Positions 30,265-39,922 are shown, numbered from the stretch's first letter. The stretch: 64,000 nucleotides of DNA from Actinomadura madurae (GCF_900115095.1 NZ_FOVH01000006.1:248001-312000); one strand, 5' to 3'. Program-made: numbers and translations. Notes: generated from the sequence alone by a model not told the origin.

Positions 30265-31623
30265 ATGCGTCATCCCACCTCGCGGGCGCACACGCCCGTC
30301 CCCGCCGGCGGCCCCCGGGCCCGCGCCCTCCGGCCCGCCGCGGTCCTGGCCTCCGCCCTGCTGCTCGCCGCCGCCGCGGCCTGCGGCGGCGGGACGGCGT
30401 CCGGTGGCGGCGACGGCGACCCGAAGACGCTGACGTACTGGGCCAGCAACCAGGGCACCGACATCGCCGCCGACCAGAAGGTGCTGAACCCCGAGCTGGC
30501 CAAGTTCGAGAAGCGGACCGGCATCAAGGTCAAGATGGAGGTCGTCCCCTGGACCGACCTGCTCAACCGGATCCTCGCCGCCACCACCTCCGGCCAGGGG
30601 CCGGACGTCCTCAACATCGGCAACACCTGGTCGGCGTCCCTGCAGGCGACCGGCGGGCTGCTGCCGTTCGACTCCGCGACGATGGCCAAGGTCGGCGGAG
30701 CGCAGCGGTTCGTCCCGGCCGCGCTCGCCTCCGCCGGGGCCAAGGGCAAGGACCCGGCCGCCGTGCCGCTCTACTCGCTCGCCTACGGGCTCTACTACAA
30801 CAAGAAGATGTTCGCGGACGCGGACCTGGAGCCTCCCGAGACCTGGCAGGAGCTCATCGACGCCGGCCGCGAGCTCACCAAGGGCGGCAAGTACGGGATC
30901 GCGATCGAGGGCGCCAGCATCCCCGAGAACGTCCACCAGGCGTTCAACCTCGGCCAGATGTACGGCGCCGACTTCTTCACCGCGGACGGCAAGCCCCAGT
31001 TCGCCACCCCGCAGGCGGTCGCGGCGGTCAAGTCCTACGTCGACCTGCTCGCCAAGGAGAAGATCGCGGCGCCCGGCAACGCCGAGTACTCCGCCAACCA
31101 GTCGCTGAACGACTTCGCCACCGGCAAGGCCGCGATGCTGCTGTGGCAGGCCACCACCAGCGGCCTCACCAACCTCGGCATGAAGCCCGGCGAGTGGGGC
31201 GTCGTCCCCATCCCGAAGCCGTCCCCGACGCCGCCCGGGGGACGCGACGTCACCTCCATGGTCGCCGGCATCAACATCGCCGTCTTCAAGAACACCGACA
31301 ACCGCGAGGGCGCGCTGGAGTTCGTGAAGTTCATGACCGGCGACGAGGAGCAGAAGATCCTCAACAAGGCCTACGGCTCGCTGCCCGCGGTCACCTCCGC
31401 GCAGAACGACCCGGCGTTCGACACCCCCGACCTGAAGGTCTTCAAGAACATCCTCGCCACGAGCGCGGCGCCGCTGCCGCAGGTGCCGGAGGAGAGCCAG
31501 TTCGAGACGGCCGTCGGCACCGCGATGAAGGAGCTGTTCGCCGACGCCGCCGCCGGGCGGCCCATCACCGAGGAGAAGGTGAGGCAGAAGCTCGCCGCCG
31601 CCCAGGAACAGATGGGCCAGTAG
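30265..31623 (+). CDS. ABC sugar-binding lipoprotein (CebE-like)
   Basis: 452 residues. A signal peptide with lipobox (LLLAAAAACGGG) is followed by a Gly/Ser linker. The mature part is a family 1 solute-binding protein: LTYWASNQGTD, VVPWTDLLNRILAA, GPDVLNIGNTWSA, and YGLYYNKKMFADA. It delivers sugar to the two permeases encoded just downstream. The gene order with a GH1 beta-glucosidase is that of cellobiose/cello-oligosaccharide uptake systems, so CebE-like is the best name, but another beta-glucoside is possible. No ATPase is encoded in the operon; a shared MsiK-type ATPase is expected elsewhere. Confidence 0.93.
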   Translation: MRHPTSRAHTPVPAGGPRARALRPAAVLASALLLAAAAACGGGTASGGGDGDPKTLTYWASNQGTDIAADQKVLNPELAKFEKRTGIKVKMEVVPWTDLLNRILAATTSGQGPDVLNIGNTWSASLQATGGLLPFDSATMAKVGGAQRFVPAALASAGAKGKDPAAVPLYSLAYGLYYNKKMFADADLEPPETWQELIDAGRELTKGGKYGIAIEGASIPENVHQAFNLGQMYGADFFTADGKPQFATPQAVAAVKSYVDLLAKEKIAAPGNAEYSANQSLNDFATGKAAMLLWQATTSGLTNLGMKPGEWGVVPIPKPSPTPPGGRDVTSMVAGINIAVFKNTDNREGALEFVKFMTGDEEQKILNKAYGSLPAVTSAQNDPAFDTPDLKVFKNILATSAAPLPQVPEESQFETAVGTAMKELFADAAAGRPITEEKVRQKLAAAQEQMGQ

Positions 31624-31626
31624 CGG

Positions 31627-32649
31627 ATGGCGTCGGCCAACGTCTCGGCGCCCGGAGCGTCCCGCGCCGGGGGACCGGAGCGGGACCGGCCGGGTCGCGG
31701 CGGCGGGCCCCCCGCCGCGACCCGGCGCCGCCGCCGGCTCCGCCCGCCCCGGGGCGCGCTGCCCTACCTCCTGCTGGCGCCCGCGATCGTCGCCGAGCTG
31801 GTCGTCCACATCGTGCCGATCGCCGTCGGCGTCTGGATGAGCTTCAAGGAGCTCACGCTCTTCTACATCCGCGAATGGTCCAGGGCGCCCGGCAAGGGCC
31901 TCGGCAACTACCGCGTCGCGGTCGACCTCGACGGCGCCATCGGCGCGGACCTGCTGCGCTCGTTCCTCGTCACGCTCGCCGTCACGCTGCTGGCGGTCGG
32001 GCTGTCCTGGCTGCTCGGCACCGCCGCCGCCGTCCTGATGCAGGACCGCTTCCGGGGGCGGGGCCCGCTGCGGGCGATCTTCCTCGTTCCGTACGCGCTG
32101 CCCGTCTACACCGCCGTCATGACGTGGGCGTTCATGTTCCAGCGCGACAACGGCATGATCAACCACGTGCTGGCCGACCAGCTGGGCGTCACGGGCGGCG
32201 ACCGGCCGTTCTGGCTGATCGGGGACAACAGCTTCTGGGCGCTGGTCACCGTCATCGTGTGGCGGTCCTGGCCGTTCGCGTTCCTCGTGCTCATGGCCGG
32301 GCTGCAGAACATCCCCCGCGACCTGTACGAGGCGTCCGCGCTGGACGGCGCGGGCATGTGGCGGCAGATCCGGCACATCACGCTGCCGGCGCTGCGCCCC
32401 ATCAACCAGGTGCTCGTGCTCGTGCTGTTCCTGTGGACGTTCAACGACTTCAACACGCCGTTCGTCCTGTTCGGAAGGGCGGCGCCCGCCGGCGGCGACC
32501 TGATCTCGGTGCACATCTACCACGCCTCGTTCGTCACCTGGAACTTCGGGACGGGCTCGGCGATGTCGGTGCTGCTCCTGCTCTTCCTGCTGCTGGTCAC
32601 GGCGTCGTACCTGATCGTCACCTCGAGGCGGAGGCCCGCCCATGGCTGA
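31627..32649 (+). CDS. ABC sugar transporter permease, CebF-like
   Basis: 340 residues with six membrane helices after a long Arg/Pro-rich cytoplasmic N-terminus. The EAA loop reads LYEASALDGAGMWRQIRHITLPAL, the contact site for the ATPase. It belongs to the MalF/UgpA type. It starts three bases after the binding-protein stop and overlaps the next permease by eight bases, so the three are one translational unit. Confidence 0.93.
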   Translation: MASANVSAPGASRAGGPERDRPGRGGGPPAATRRRRRLRPPRGALPYLLLAPAIVAELVVHIVPIAVGVWMSFKELTLFYIREWSRAPGKGLGNYRVAVDLDGAIGADLLRSFLVTLAVTLLAVGLSWLLGTAAAVLMQDRFRGRGPLRAIFLVPYALPVYTAVMTWAFMFQRDNGMINHVLADQLGVTGGDRPFWLIGDNSFWALVTVIVWRSWPFAFLVLMAGLQNIPRDLYEASALDGAGMWRQIRHITLPALRPINQVLVLVLFLWTFNDFNTPFVLFGRAAPAGGDLISVHIYHASFVTWNFGTGSAMSVLLLLFLLLVTASYLIVTSRRRPAHG

Positions 32650-33532
32650 GACGCGCCCGATCGGCGGACGCCGGAGGAAGGGCCGCGGGCCGACCGACCC
32701 GCCCGCCTCCTTCGTGTGGACGCGCCGCGTCGTGCTGACGCTGCTGACCGCGTTCACCCTCGTCCCCGTCTACGCGATGGTCAGCTCGTCGCTGAAACCC
32801 CTGGAGGACGTCCAGCGGCGGTTCAGGTGGATACCGTCGGAGCCGACGATCCGCCCCTACATCGACATGTGGTCGACGGTCCCGCTGGCCCGCTACTTCG
32901 TGAACAGCGTCATCGTCGCGGGCGGCGCCACGCTGGCCTCGGTCGCGATCGCGATCGGCGCCGCGTACGCGGTGAGCCGGTACCGGTTCGCCGGGCGCCG
33001 GGTGTTCACGGTGACGGTGCTCTCCACGCAGATGTTCCCGGGGATCCTGTTCCTGCTCCCGCTGTTCCTGATCTTCGTCAACGCCGGGAACGCGACCGGC
33101 CTCGCCCTGTACGGCAGCCGGGGCGCCCTCATCCTCACCTACCTGACCTTCTCGCTGCCGTTCTCGATCTGGATGCTCGCCGGCTACTTCGAGTCGATCC
33201 CGCGCGAGCTGGACGAGGCGGCCCGGGTGGACGGCTGCGGCCCGGTCGGCGCGCTGCTGCGGGTGATCGTCCCGGCGGCGCGGCCCGGCATCGTCGCGGT
33301 GACGGTGTACGCGTTCATGACCGCGTGGGGCGAGGTGCTGTTCGCCTCCGTCATGACCAACGACCAGACCCGGACCCTCGCGATCGGCCTGCAGGGCTAC
33401 TCGACCCAGCACGAGGTCTACTGGAACCAGGTGATGGCCGCCTCCCTCGTGGTGAGCGTCCCCGTCGTCGCCGGGTTCCTGCTGCTCCAGCGCTTCCTGG
33501 TGGCCGGCCTGACCGCCGGCTCCGTCAAGTGA
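32642..33532 (+). CDS. ABC sugar transporter permease, CebG-like
   Basis: 296 residues with six membrane helices. The EAA loop is ELDEAARVDGCGPVGALLRVIVP. It is of the MalG/UgpE type and pairs with the previous gene product as the heterodimeric channel. The ATG lies eight bases inside the preceding gene. It ends 60 bases before the beta-glucosidase gene. Confidence 0.93.
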   Translation: MAETRPIGGRRRKGRGPTDPPASFVWTRRVVLTLLTAFTLVPVYAMVSSSLKPLEDVQRRFRWIPSEPTIRPYIDMWSTVPLARYFVNSVIVAGGATLASVAIAIGAAYAVSRYRFAGRRVFTVTVLSTQMFPGILFLLPLFLIFVNAGNATGLALYGSRGALILTYLTFSLPFSIWMLAGYFESIPRELDEAARVDGCGPVGALLRVIVPAARPGIVAVTVYAFMTAWGEVLFASVMTNDQTRTLAIGLQGYSTQHEVYWNQVMAASLVVSVPVVAGFLLLQRFLVAGLTAGSVK

Positions 33533-33592
33533 CCCGCCGAACCCCCGACAGCCCGAACCACGGACCCGCCCGACCCACGAAGAGGGAGACCT

Positions 33593-34960
33593 GTGCCCAT
33601 CGACGACCTGACCGCGTTCGGCCCCGACTTCGCCTGGGGGGCGGCCACCTCCGCCTACCAGGTCGAGGGCGCCGTCGCGGAGGACGGCCGCGCCCCCTCC
33701 ATCTGGGACGCGTTCTGCCGCGTCCCCGGCGCGATCGCCGGCGGCGACACCGCCGACGTCGCCTGCGACCACTACCACCGCTGGCCCGAGGACCTCGCGC
33801 TGATGTCGGCGCTCGGCCTGCGCGCCTACCGCTTCTCGATCGCCTGGCCGCGGGTGCTGCCCGCCGGGGACGGCCCGGTCAACCCGGCCGGCCTCGCCTT
33901 CTACGACCGGCTGGTGGACGCCCTGCTGGAGGCGGGGATCGAGCCGCACCCGACCCTCTACCACTGGGACCTGCCGCAGGCGCTCCAGGACCGCGGCGGC
34001 TGGCCGTCCCGCGACACCGCCGAGCGGTTCGCCGAGTACGCCTCCGTCGTCGCCGCCGCGCTCGGCGACCGCGTGGCCTCGTGGGCGACGCTCAACGAGC
34101 CGGTCTGCGCGGCCTGGCTCGGGCACCTGCGGGCGGAGATGGCGCCGGGCGTCGCCGACGTCCGCGCGGCGGTCCCCGCCTCCTACCACCTGCTGCTCGC
34201 GCACGGCCTCGGCGCGCAGGCCGTCCGCGCCGCCGTCCCGGACGCCCGCGTCGGCATCGTCAACCTGCTCACCGACTGCGAGCCGGGAAGCGACCGGGAC
34301 GAGGACGTGGCGGCGGCGCGGCGCGAGGACGGCCACCACAATCGCTGGTGGCTCGACCCGGTCCACGGCCGCGGGCTGCCCGCCGACATGATCGAGGAGT
34401 ACGGGGTCGAGCCGCCGGTGCGCCCCGGCGACCTGGAGGTGATCGCCGCGCCGCTGGACTGGCTCGGCGTCAACTACTACCGCCGGTCGGTGAACGTCGC
34501 CGATCCCGCCGGGCCGCCGCCGCGCGCCCGGCAGATCACCCCGGCGGGAACGCCGCGCACCGGCATGGACTGGGAGATCCACCCGGACCGGCTGGAGCGG
34601 ATCCTGCTGCGCGTCACCGCCGAGTACGCGCCGCGCAGCGTCATGGTCACCGAGAACGGCTCGGCCTACCGCGACACCGTGACGCCCGGCGGGGCCGTCC
34701 ACGACGCCGAGCGGACCGCCTACCTGGAGGCGCACCTGTCGGCGTGCGCGGCGGCGATCCGCGGGGGCGTCCCGCTGGACGGCTACTTCGCGTGGTCGCT
34801 GCTGGACAACTTCGAATGGGCGTACGGGTACACCCAGCGGTTCGGGCTCGTGCACGTCGACTTCGCCACGCAGGAACGCGTGGTCAAGGACAGCGGGCAC
34901 CGCTACGCGGAGATCATCCGCGCCCACCGGGACCTCGTCGCCGGCGCGGTCGCTCCCTAG
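33593..34960 (+). CDS. GH1 beta-glucosidase
   Basis: 455 residues of a family 1 glycoside hydrolase. FAWGAATSAYQVEGA is the N-terminal family signature, the acid/base Glu is in ATLNEPV near 167 and the nucleophile in VTENGSAYRD near 354; FAWSLLDNFEWAYGY is the last aglycone-site strand. It has no signal peptide, so it should cleave imported cellobiose or other beta-glucosides in the cytoplasm. The GTG follows AGGGAG. It is the last gene of the importer operon and fits BglC in related systems. Confidence 0.94.
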   Translation: MPIDDLTAFGPDFAWGAATSAYQVEGAVAEDGRAPSIWDAFCRVPGAIAGGDTADVACDHYHRWPEDLALMSALGLRAYRFSIAWPRVLPAGDGPVNPAGLAFYDRLVDALLEAGIEPHPTLYHWDLPQALQDRGGWPSRDTAERFAEYASVVAAALGDRVASWATLNEPVCAAWLGHLRAEMAPGVADVRAAVPASYHLLLAHGLGAQAVRAAVPDARVGIVNLLTDCEPGSDRDEDVAAARREDGHHNRWWLDPVHGRGLPADMIEEYGVEPPVRPGDLEVIAAPLDWLGVNYYRRSVNVADPAGPPPRARQITPAGTPRTGMDWEIHPDRLERILLRVTAEYAPRSVMVTENGSAYRDTVTPGGAVHDAERTAYLEAHLSACAAAIRGGVPLDGYFAWSLLDNFEWAYGYTQRFGLVHVDFATQERVVKDSGHRYAEIIRAHRDLVAGAVAP

Positions 34961-34999
34961 AGTGGGGGCTCGGCGGCTCAGGCGAGGTGGGGAGGCCGG

Positions 35000-37900
35000 G
35001 TGGGCGGGATCCTTGTGGCGAACCGGGGGGAGATCGCGCTGCGGGTCGTCCGGGCCGCGGCGGAGCTGGGCCTGCGGACGGTCGCCGTGCACACCCGCGA
35101 CGACACCGGCTCCCCGCACGCCCGCCGCGCCGACGCGGTCCGGCCCCTGCCGGGCGAGGGCGTCGCCGGCTACCTGGACGCCGACGCGCTCATCGCCGCC
35201 GCGAAGGAGACCGGTGCCACGGCCGTGCACCCCGGATACGGGTTCCTGAGCGAGAACGCGGAGTTCGCGGCGCGCTGCGCCTCCGCCGGGCTGACGTTCA
35301 CCGGCCCCCGCCCGGAGCTGCTGGAGCTGTTCGGCGACAAGGCCCGGTCCCGGGACCTCGCACGCGCGGCGGACGTGCCCGTCCTGCCCGGCACGGGCGG
35401 CGCGGTGAGCGCGGCGGAGGCCGAGGCGTTCGCCCGCGAGCACGGCCCCGTCATGCTGAAGGCCCTCGCGGGCGGCGGCGGGCGCGGCATGCGCGCCGTC
35501 ACCGATCCCGCCGGCGTGGCCGCGGCGTACGAGCGGTGCCGGTCGGAGGCGCTCGCCTCGTCCGGCGCCGGCGACCTGTTCGCCGAGAAGTACGTGCCGC
35601 GCGCCCGCCACGTCGAGGTGCAGATCGCCGGAGACGGCACCGGCGCGGTCACCCACCTGTGGGAGCGCGACTGCAGCGTCCAGCGGCGCCACCAGAAGCT
35701 GATCGAGATCGCGCCCGCCCCCGCGCTGCCCGCCGGCGTCCGGGACGCGCTGCTGGACGCGGCGCTGCGGATGGCCGCCCGGGTCCGCTACGACGGGCTC
35801 GGCACCTTCGAGTTCCTCGTCGCCGGCGCGGAGTTCTGGTTCCTGGAGGCCAACCCGCGGCTCCAGGTCGAGCACACCGTCACCGAGGAGATCACCGGCG
35901 TCGACCTGGTGAAGACGCAGATCAGGCTCGCCCTGGGGGAGGACCTGGCGGCCGTCGGCCTGGCCGCTCCGCCGCCGGCGTCGGGCTGCGCCGTCCAGGT
36001 GCGGGTCAACACCGAGACGATCGGCGCGGACGGCACGCCCCGGCCCCGGGCGGGGACGCTGACCGCGTTCGCGCCGCCGTCGGGGCCGGGTGTCCGCGTC
36101 GACACCTGCGGCTACGCGGGCTACCGCACGAGCCTGCGCTACGACCCGCTGCTGGCCAAGGTCGTCGCCCGCGCGGAGGACCTCCCGTCCGCGGCCGTCC
36201 GCGCGCACGGCGCGCTCGGCGAGTTCGAGATCGCGGGCGTGGCGACGAGCATCCCGCTCCTGCAGGGCGTCCTGCGCCACCCCGGCTTCACGGCCGGCGG
36301 CGCCGACACCTCCTTCGTCGCCGAGCACCTGCCCGAGCTGCTGGAGAGCGAGCACCGCCGCTACTACGTCGAGACGGCCCGGGACGCGGCCGAGCCCGAG
36401 GCCGCCGCCGCCCCGGACGCCCCTCCCGGCACGGTCGCCGTCCCCGCCCCGATGCAGGGGACGGTCGTGAGCGTCGAGGTGGCGGAGGGCGACCTCGTCC
36501 GGTCGGGGACACCCGTGCTGATCCTCGAGGCCATGAAGATGGAGCACGTCGTGCGCGCCGGGGAGCCGGGCATCGTGCGGGCCCTCGCCGCCGCGCCCGG
36601 CGACACCGTCGCCGAGGGCGCGCCGCTGCTGTTCGCCGAGCCCGCCGAGGCGGACGGCGACCACGCCGCCGAGGACGCCGGGACCGACCTCGGCCTGATC
36701 CGCGCCGACCTCGCCGAGGCGCTGCGCCGGCACGGGACCGGCCTCGACGCCGCCCGGCCCGAGGCGGTCGCGAAGCGGCACGCGCGCGGCCACCGCACCG
36801 CGCGGGAGAACATCGGCGACCTGTGCGACGCGGGCACGTTCACCGAGTACGGCGCCCTCGCCATCGCCGCCCAGCGGCGGCGCCGGTCCCTGGACGACCT
36901 CATCGAGCGCACCCCCGCCGACGGCATGGTCTGCGGCATCGGGGAGATCGACGGCGCGCGGGCGGTCGTCATGTCCTACGACTACACGGTCCTGGCCGGG
37001 ACGCAGGGCCACCAGAACCACCGCAAGACCGACCGGATGCTCGACATCGCCCACCGCCGCCGCCTGCCGCTGGTGCTGTTCGCCGAGGGCGGCGGGGGCC
37101 GGCCCGGTGACACCGACACCTCCGGCATCTCCGGCCTGGACGTCACGACGTTCCACGCCATGGGGCGGCTCAGCGGCGTCGTCCCGTCCATCGGCATCGC
37201 GAACGGGCGCTGCTTCGCCGGCAACGCGGCCCTCCTCGGCTGCTGCGACGTGATCATCGCGACCCGGGACGCCAACATCGGCATGGGCGGCCCCGCCATG
37301 ATCGAGGGCGGCGGCCTCGGCGTGTTCGCCCCCGAGGAGATCGGCCCGATCGGCGACCAGGAGCCCAACGGCGTCGTCGACATCGTCGTGGAGGACGAGG
37401 CGGAGGCCGTCGCCGCCGCCCGCCGCTACCTCTCCTACTTCCGCGGGCCGGCGGACGGCTGGGAGTGCGACGACCAGCGGATCCTGCGGCACGTCGTCCC
37501 GGAGAACCGGCTGCGCGCCTACGACGTCCGGCGCGCGGTCGCCCACCTCGCCGACCGCGGCTCGGTGCTCGAGCTGCGCCGCGCCTTCGGCGTCGGGATC
37601 ATCACCGCGCTGGTCCGGGTCGAGGGCCGCCCGATGGGCCTGATCGCCAGCGACCCGGCGCACCTCGGCGGCGCGATCGACCGCGACGCCGCCGACAAGG
37701 CCGCCCGGTTCCTCCAGCTGTGCGACGCGCACGGCCTCCCGGTCGTGTCGCTGTGCGACACCCCCGGCTTCATGGTCGGCCCCGACGCGGAGAAGACCGC
37801 CACCGTCCGCCACTTCAGCCGGCTGTTCGTCATCGGCGCCAACCTGCGCGTCCCGATTATCACGATCGTCCTGCGCAAGGGCTACGGGCTCGGCGCGCAG

Positions 37901-38215
37901 GCCATGGCGGGCGGCGGGTTCAAGGCGCCGCTCGCGACCCTCGCGTGGCCCACCGGCGAGATCGGCGGCATGGGGCTGGAGGGCGCCGTCCGGCTCGGGT
38001 TCCGCAAGGAGCTGGAGGCCGCCGACGATCCGCGGGCCCTCTTCGAGGAGATGGTCGCCGCCGCCTACGAGTACGGCAAGGCCCTCCACGCCGCCACGGT
38101 CTTCGAGCTGGACGACGTGATCGATCCCGCCGACACCCGCCGCTGGATCACCGCCGCGCTGGCCGAGGCCCCGCCCCCGCCGGAGCGTCCCCGCCGGTGG
38201 ATCGACACCTGGTGA
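35000..38215 (+). CDS. Single-chain acyl-CoA carboxylase (BC-BCCP-CT fusion)
   Basis: 1071 residues holding the complete biotin enzyme. Biotin carboxylase occupies about 1-450 (HPGYGFLSENAEFA, KALAGGGGRGM, FLEANPRLQVEHTVTE), the biotin carrier about 470-550 with the biotinylated Lys in EAMKMEH near 512, and carboxyltransferase the rest (GHRTARENIGDL, GGGGRPGDTDTS, LCDTPGFMVGP, GGMGLEGAVRLG). This order is known from the single-chain long-chain acyl-CoA carboxylases of mycobacteria and others; most actinomycetes use separate AccA and AccB subunits. Substrate is probably a longer acyl-CoA but is not shown. GTG 35000 has GGGGAGG four bases upstream. The 3' end overlaps the next, convergent gene by 68 bases. 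Confidence 0.94.
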   Translation: MGGILVANRGEIALRVVRAAAELGLRTVAVHTRDDTGSPHARRADAVRPLPGEGVAGYLDADALIAAAKETGATAVHPGYGFLSENAEFAARCASAGLTFTGPRPELLELFGDKARSRDLARAADVPVLPGTGGAVSAAEAEAFAREHGPVMLKALAGGGGRGMRAVTDPAGVAAAYERCRSEALASSGAGDLFAEKYVPRARHVEVQIAGDGTGAVTHLWERDCSVQRRHQKLIEIAPAPALPAGVRDALLDAALRMAARVRYDGLGTFEFLVAGAEFWFLEANPRLQVEHTVTEEITGVDLVKTQIRLALGEDLAAVGLAAPPPASGCAVQVRVNTETIGADGTPRPRAGTLTAFAPPSGPGVRVDTCGYAGYRTSLRYDPLLAKVVARAEDLPSAAVRAHGALGEFEIAGVATSIPLLQGVLRHPGFTAGGADTSFVAEHLPELLESEHRRYYVETARDAAEPEAAAAPDAPPGTVAVPAPMQGTVVSVEVAEGDLVRSGTPVLILEAMKMEHVVRAGEPGIVRALAAAPGDTVAEGAPLLFAEPAEADGDHAAEDAGTDLGLIRADLAEALRRHGTGLDAARPEAVAKRHARGHRTARENIGDLCDAGTFTEYGALAIAAQRRRRSLDDLIERTPADGMVCGIGEIDGARAVVMSYDYTVLAGTQGHQNHRKTDRMLDIAHRRRLPLVLFAEGGGGRPGDTDTSGISGLDVTTFHAMGRLSGVVPSIGIANGRCFAGNAALLGCCDVIIATRDANIGMGGPAMIEGGGLGVFAPEEIGPIGDQEPNGVVDIVVEDEAEAVAAARRYLSYFRGPADGWECDDQRILRHVVPENRLRAYDVRRAVAHLADRGSVLELRRAFGVGIITALVRVEGRPMGLIASDPAHLGGAIDRDAADKAARFLQLCDAHGLPVVSLCDTPGFMVGPDAEKTATVRHFSRLFVIGANLRVPIITIVLRKGYGLGAQAMAGGGFKAPLATLAWPTGEIGGMGLEGAVRLGFRKELEAADDPRALFEEMVAAAYEYGKALHAATVFELDDVIDPADTRRWITAALAEAPPPPERPRRWIDTW

Positions 38216-38993
38216 CGGGCCGCCCGTCCCGGTAGGCGTCCTTCACCCGGGGGTCGGCGCGGACCTCCGCCGGCGCGCCCGCCGCGATCACCCTGCCGCC
38301 GTCCAGGACGAGGAGGGCGTCGCAGACGCCCAGCACCGGCTCCAGCTCGTGCCCGGCGAGCAGGATCGTGAGGCCCTCGGCCGCCAGGTCGCGCAGCAGG
38401 ACCTCAAGGGCGCGGGCGTTCCGTTCGGGCAGGTCCTGCCACGGCTCGTCCAGCAGCAGGACGGCCGGCTCGGTGGCGAGGGCCCGCGCCAGGTCCATGA
38501 GCCGCGCCACGCCGGGCGGTGCCGAGCGCGCGCTCTCCCCGGCGTACTCCTCGATGCCGACCCGGGTGAGGAGCGCGTCGGCGCGCCCGGCCGCGTCCCG
38601 GCGGGCCTCCCACCGGAAGCGCCACCGGTCGCGCGCCGTCCGGCCCGGATACCCGCGGGTCATCGCGTGCCTCGCCGCGGCGGCGCGCACGGTCTCCCGG
38701 ACGGTCGAGGCCCCGGCCCGCCGGGGCCGCTGGAACGTGCGGGCGATGCCGCGCCGGGCCCGCTCGCGCGCCGCGCTGCCGGTGAGGTCGGCGCCGCCCA
38801 GGTGGACGGTGCCCGCCACCGGCCGCCGCAGCCCCGTGATGACGTCGCAGAGCGTCGTCTTGCCGGCGCCGTTCGGGCCGATCAGACCGGTCACCGTGCC
38901 GGGCGGCGCGGCGAGCCCGGCCCCGTCGACGGCCGTCAGCCGGCCGAACCGGACCGTCACGTCGCGGACCAGCAGGCCCTCTGCGGCGGCCAT
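38148..38993 (-). CDS. LivG-like ABC ATPase, degenerate signature motif
   Basis: 281 residues. Walker A is GPNGAGKTT near 41, Walker B is VLLLDEPW, and GIARTFQRPRR is the Q-loop region typical of LivG. The ABC signature, normally LSGGQ or LPYGDQR in this group, reads SAPPGVARLMDLARAL, and the switch His is in LLAGHELEP. A lost signature may weaken ATP hydrolysis or reflect an altered partner. No LivHM/F or binding protein is adjacent, so it is an orphan. It converges on the carboxylase with a 68-base overlap of coding ends. Confidence 0.88.
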   Translation of the reverse strand: MAAAEGLLVRDVTVRFGRLTAVDGAGLAAPPGTVTGLIGPNGAGKTTLCDVITGLRRPVAGTVHLGGADLTGSAARERARRGIARTFQRPRRAGASTVRETVRAAAARHAMTRGYPGRTARDRWRFRWEARRDAAGRADALLTRVGIEEYAGESARSAPPGVARLMDLARALATEPAVLLLDEPWQDLPERNARALEVLLRDLAAEGLTILLAGHELEPVLGVCDALLVLDGGRVIAAGAPAEVRADPRVKDAYRDGRPVTRCRSTGGDAPAGAGPRPARR

Positions 38994-39078
38994 CGCACCT
39001 CGCGGCTCGTGTGATGTGGGTCACCAGGGGCTCCACACCCTACTGACGGGCGAGGGCGGCGGCAACGGGGCGGCAGGG

Positions 39079-39882
39079 TCAGGGCGCCGGGGGCTCCAGC
39101 CGCTCGCGGGTCCACTCCTTGACCCCCGCGACGAACGCGTCGACGTCGGCGGCCTTGCCCGACGCCATCTCGGCGAACCAGTCCGGCACGTACCGCTCGA
39201 ACCGCCCGCTCTCCAGGACGCCGAGGACCGCGTCGGCCACCTCCCGCGGCGGCAGGGCCTCCGAGACGTCGCTCAGCGGCTCCTCGTTGCCGGGCAGGGT
39301 GAACAGCTCCGTGCCGGCGATCAGCGCGGGCTGGATCACGTGGACGTGCACGCCCGTCCCGTCCAGGTCGACCGCCATGCTCTCCCAGAACGCCGTGAGC
39401 GCCGCCTTGGCCGCGCCGTAGGCGGCCTCGTGCGGCGGCCCGAGCCGCGCCGCGACCGAGCCCATCGCCACCAGGTGGCCGCGGCCGCGCGCGACCATGC
39501 CGGGCAGCAGTGCGAGCGTCAGCCGCACCGGGGACAGGTAGTCGAGCCGCATCACGTCCTCGACCTCGGCGGAGGTGAGGTCCTGGACGCGGCGCCGCTT
39601 CGGCATCGCCGCGTTGTTCACCAGCACGTCGACGCCGCCGAACGCGCGCTCGACGTCCGCCGCGAGATCGGGGACCGCGTCCAGGTCGGAGAGGTCGGCC
39701 GTCCACATCGCCGAGCCGGGGGAGTGCTCGCGGCAGCGGGCGAGGACCTCCTCCAGCCTGTCCTTGCGCCGCGCGACCAGCCCGACCCGCGCCCCGGCGG
39801 CGGCGAGCGCCTCCGCGACGACGGCCCCGATGCCGGACGAGGCTCCCGTGACCAACGCGGACCGCCCGGTGAGTGTCAGCAT
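39079..39882 (-). CDS. Short-chain dehydrogenase/reductase
   Basis: 267 residues of a classical SDR: TGASSGIG cofactor motif, LVARRKDRLEEV, DVLVNNAAMPK, catalytic Ser in AMGSVAARLG and the YGAAK pair. The Arg cluster after beta-2 points to NADPH. Substrate unknown. I start it at the ATG encoding MLTLTGRSALVTGA; a GTG five codons upstream (39897) is an alternative. It is divergent from the HelD-like gene. Confidence 0.92.
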   Translation of the reverse strand: MLTLTGRSALVTGASSGIGAVVAEALAAAGARVGLVARRKDRLEEVLARCREHSPGSAMWTADLSDLDAVPDLAADVERAFGGVDVLVNNAAMPKRRRVQDLTSAEVEDVMRLDYLSPVRLTLALLPGMVARGRGHLVAMGSVAARLGPPHEAAYGAAKAALTAFWESMAVDLDGTGVHVHVIQPALIAGTELFTLPGNEEPLSDVSEALPPREVADAVLGVLESGRFERYVPDWFAEMASGKAADVDAFVAGVKEWTRERLEPPAP

Positions 39883-39912
39883 GCCGCTCAAGGTCACACA
39901 GCCCGGCCCCGC

Positions 39913-39922
39913 GCGGCAAGGC
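39913..39922. promoter_or_regulatory. Partial rifampin-associated-element core (GCGGCAAGGC)
   Basis: Rifampin-associated elements (RAE) are 19-bp promoter motifs with the core CTTGCGGCAAG. Here only the right half and flank, GCGGCAAGGC, are present, about 107 bases before a HelD-like gene. HelR genes of streptomycetes are controlled from such elements. The left half is not conserved, so this is a weak match recorded because of its context. Confidence 0.28.

Noticed and set aside
32618..38089. A 1823-codon frame on the minus strand
   Set aside because: Frame shadow of the GC-rich permease, glucosidase and carboxylase genes; repetitive Arg/Ala/Gly/Val/Asp composition with no domain.
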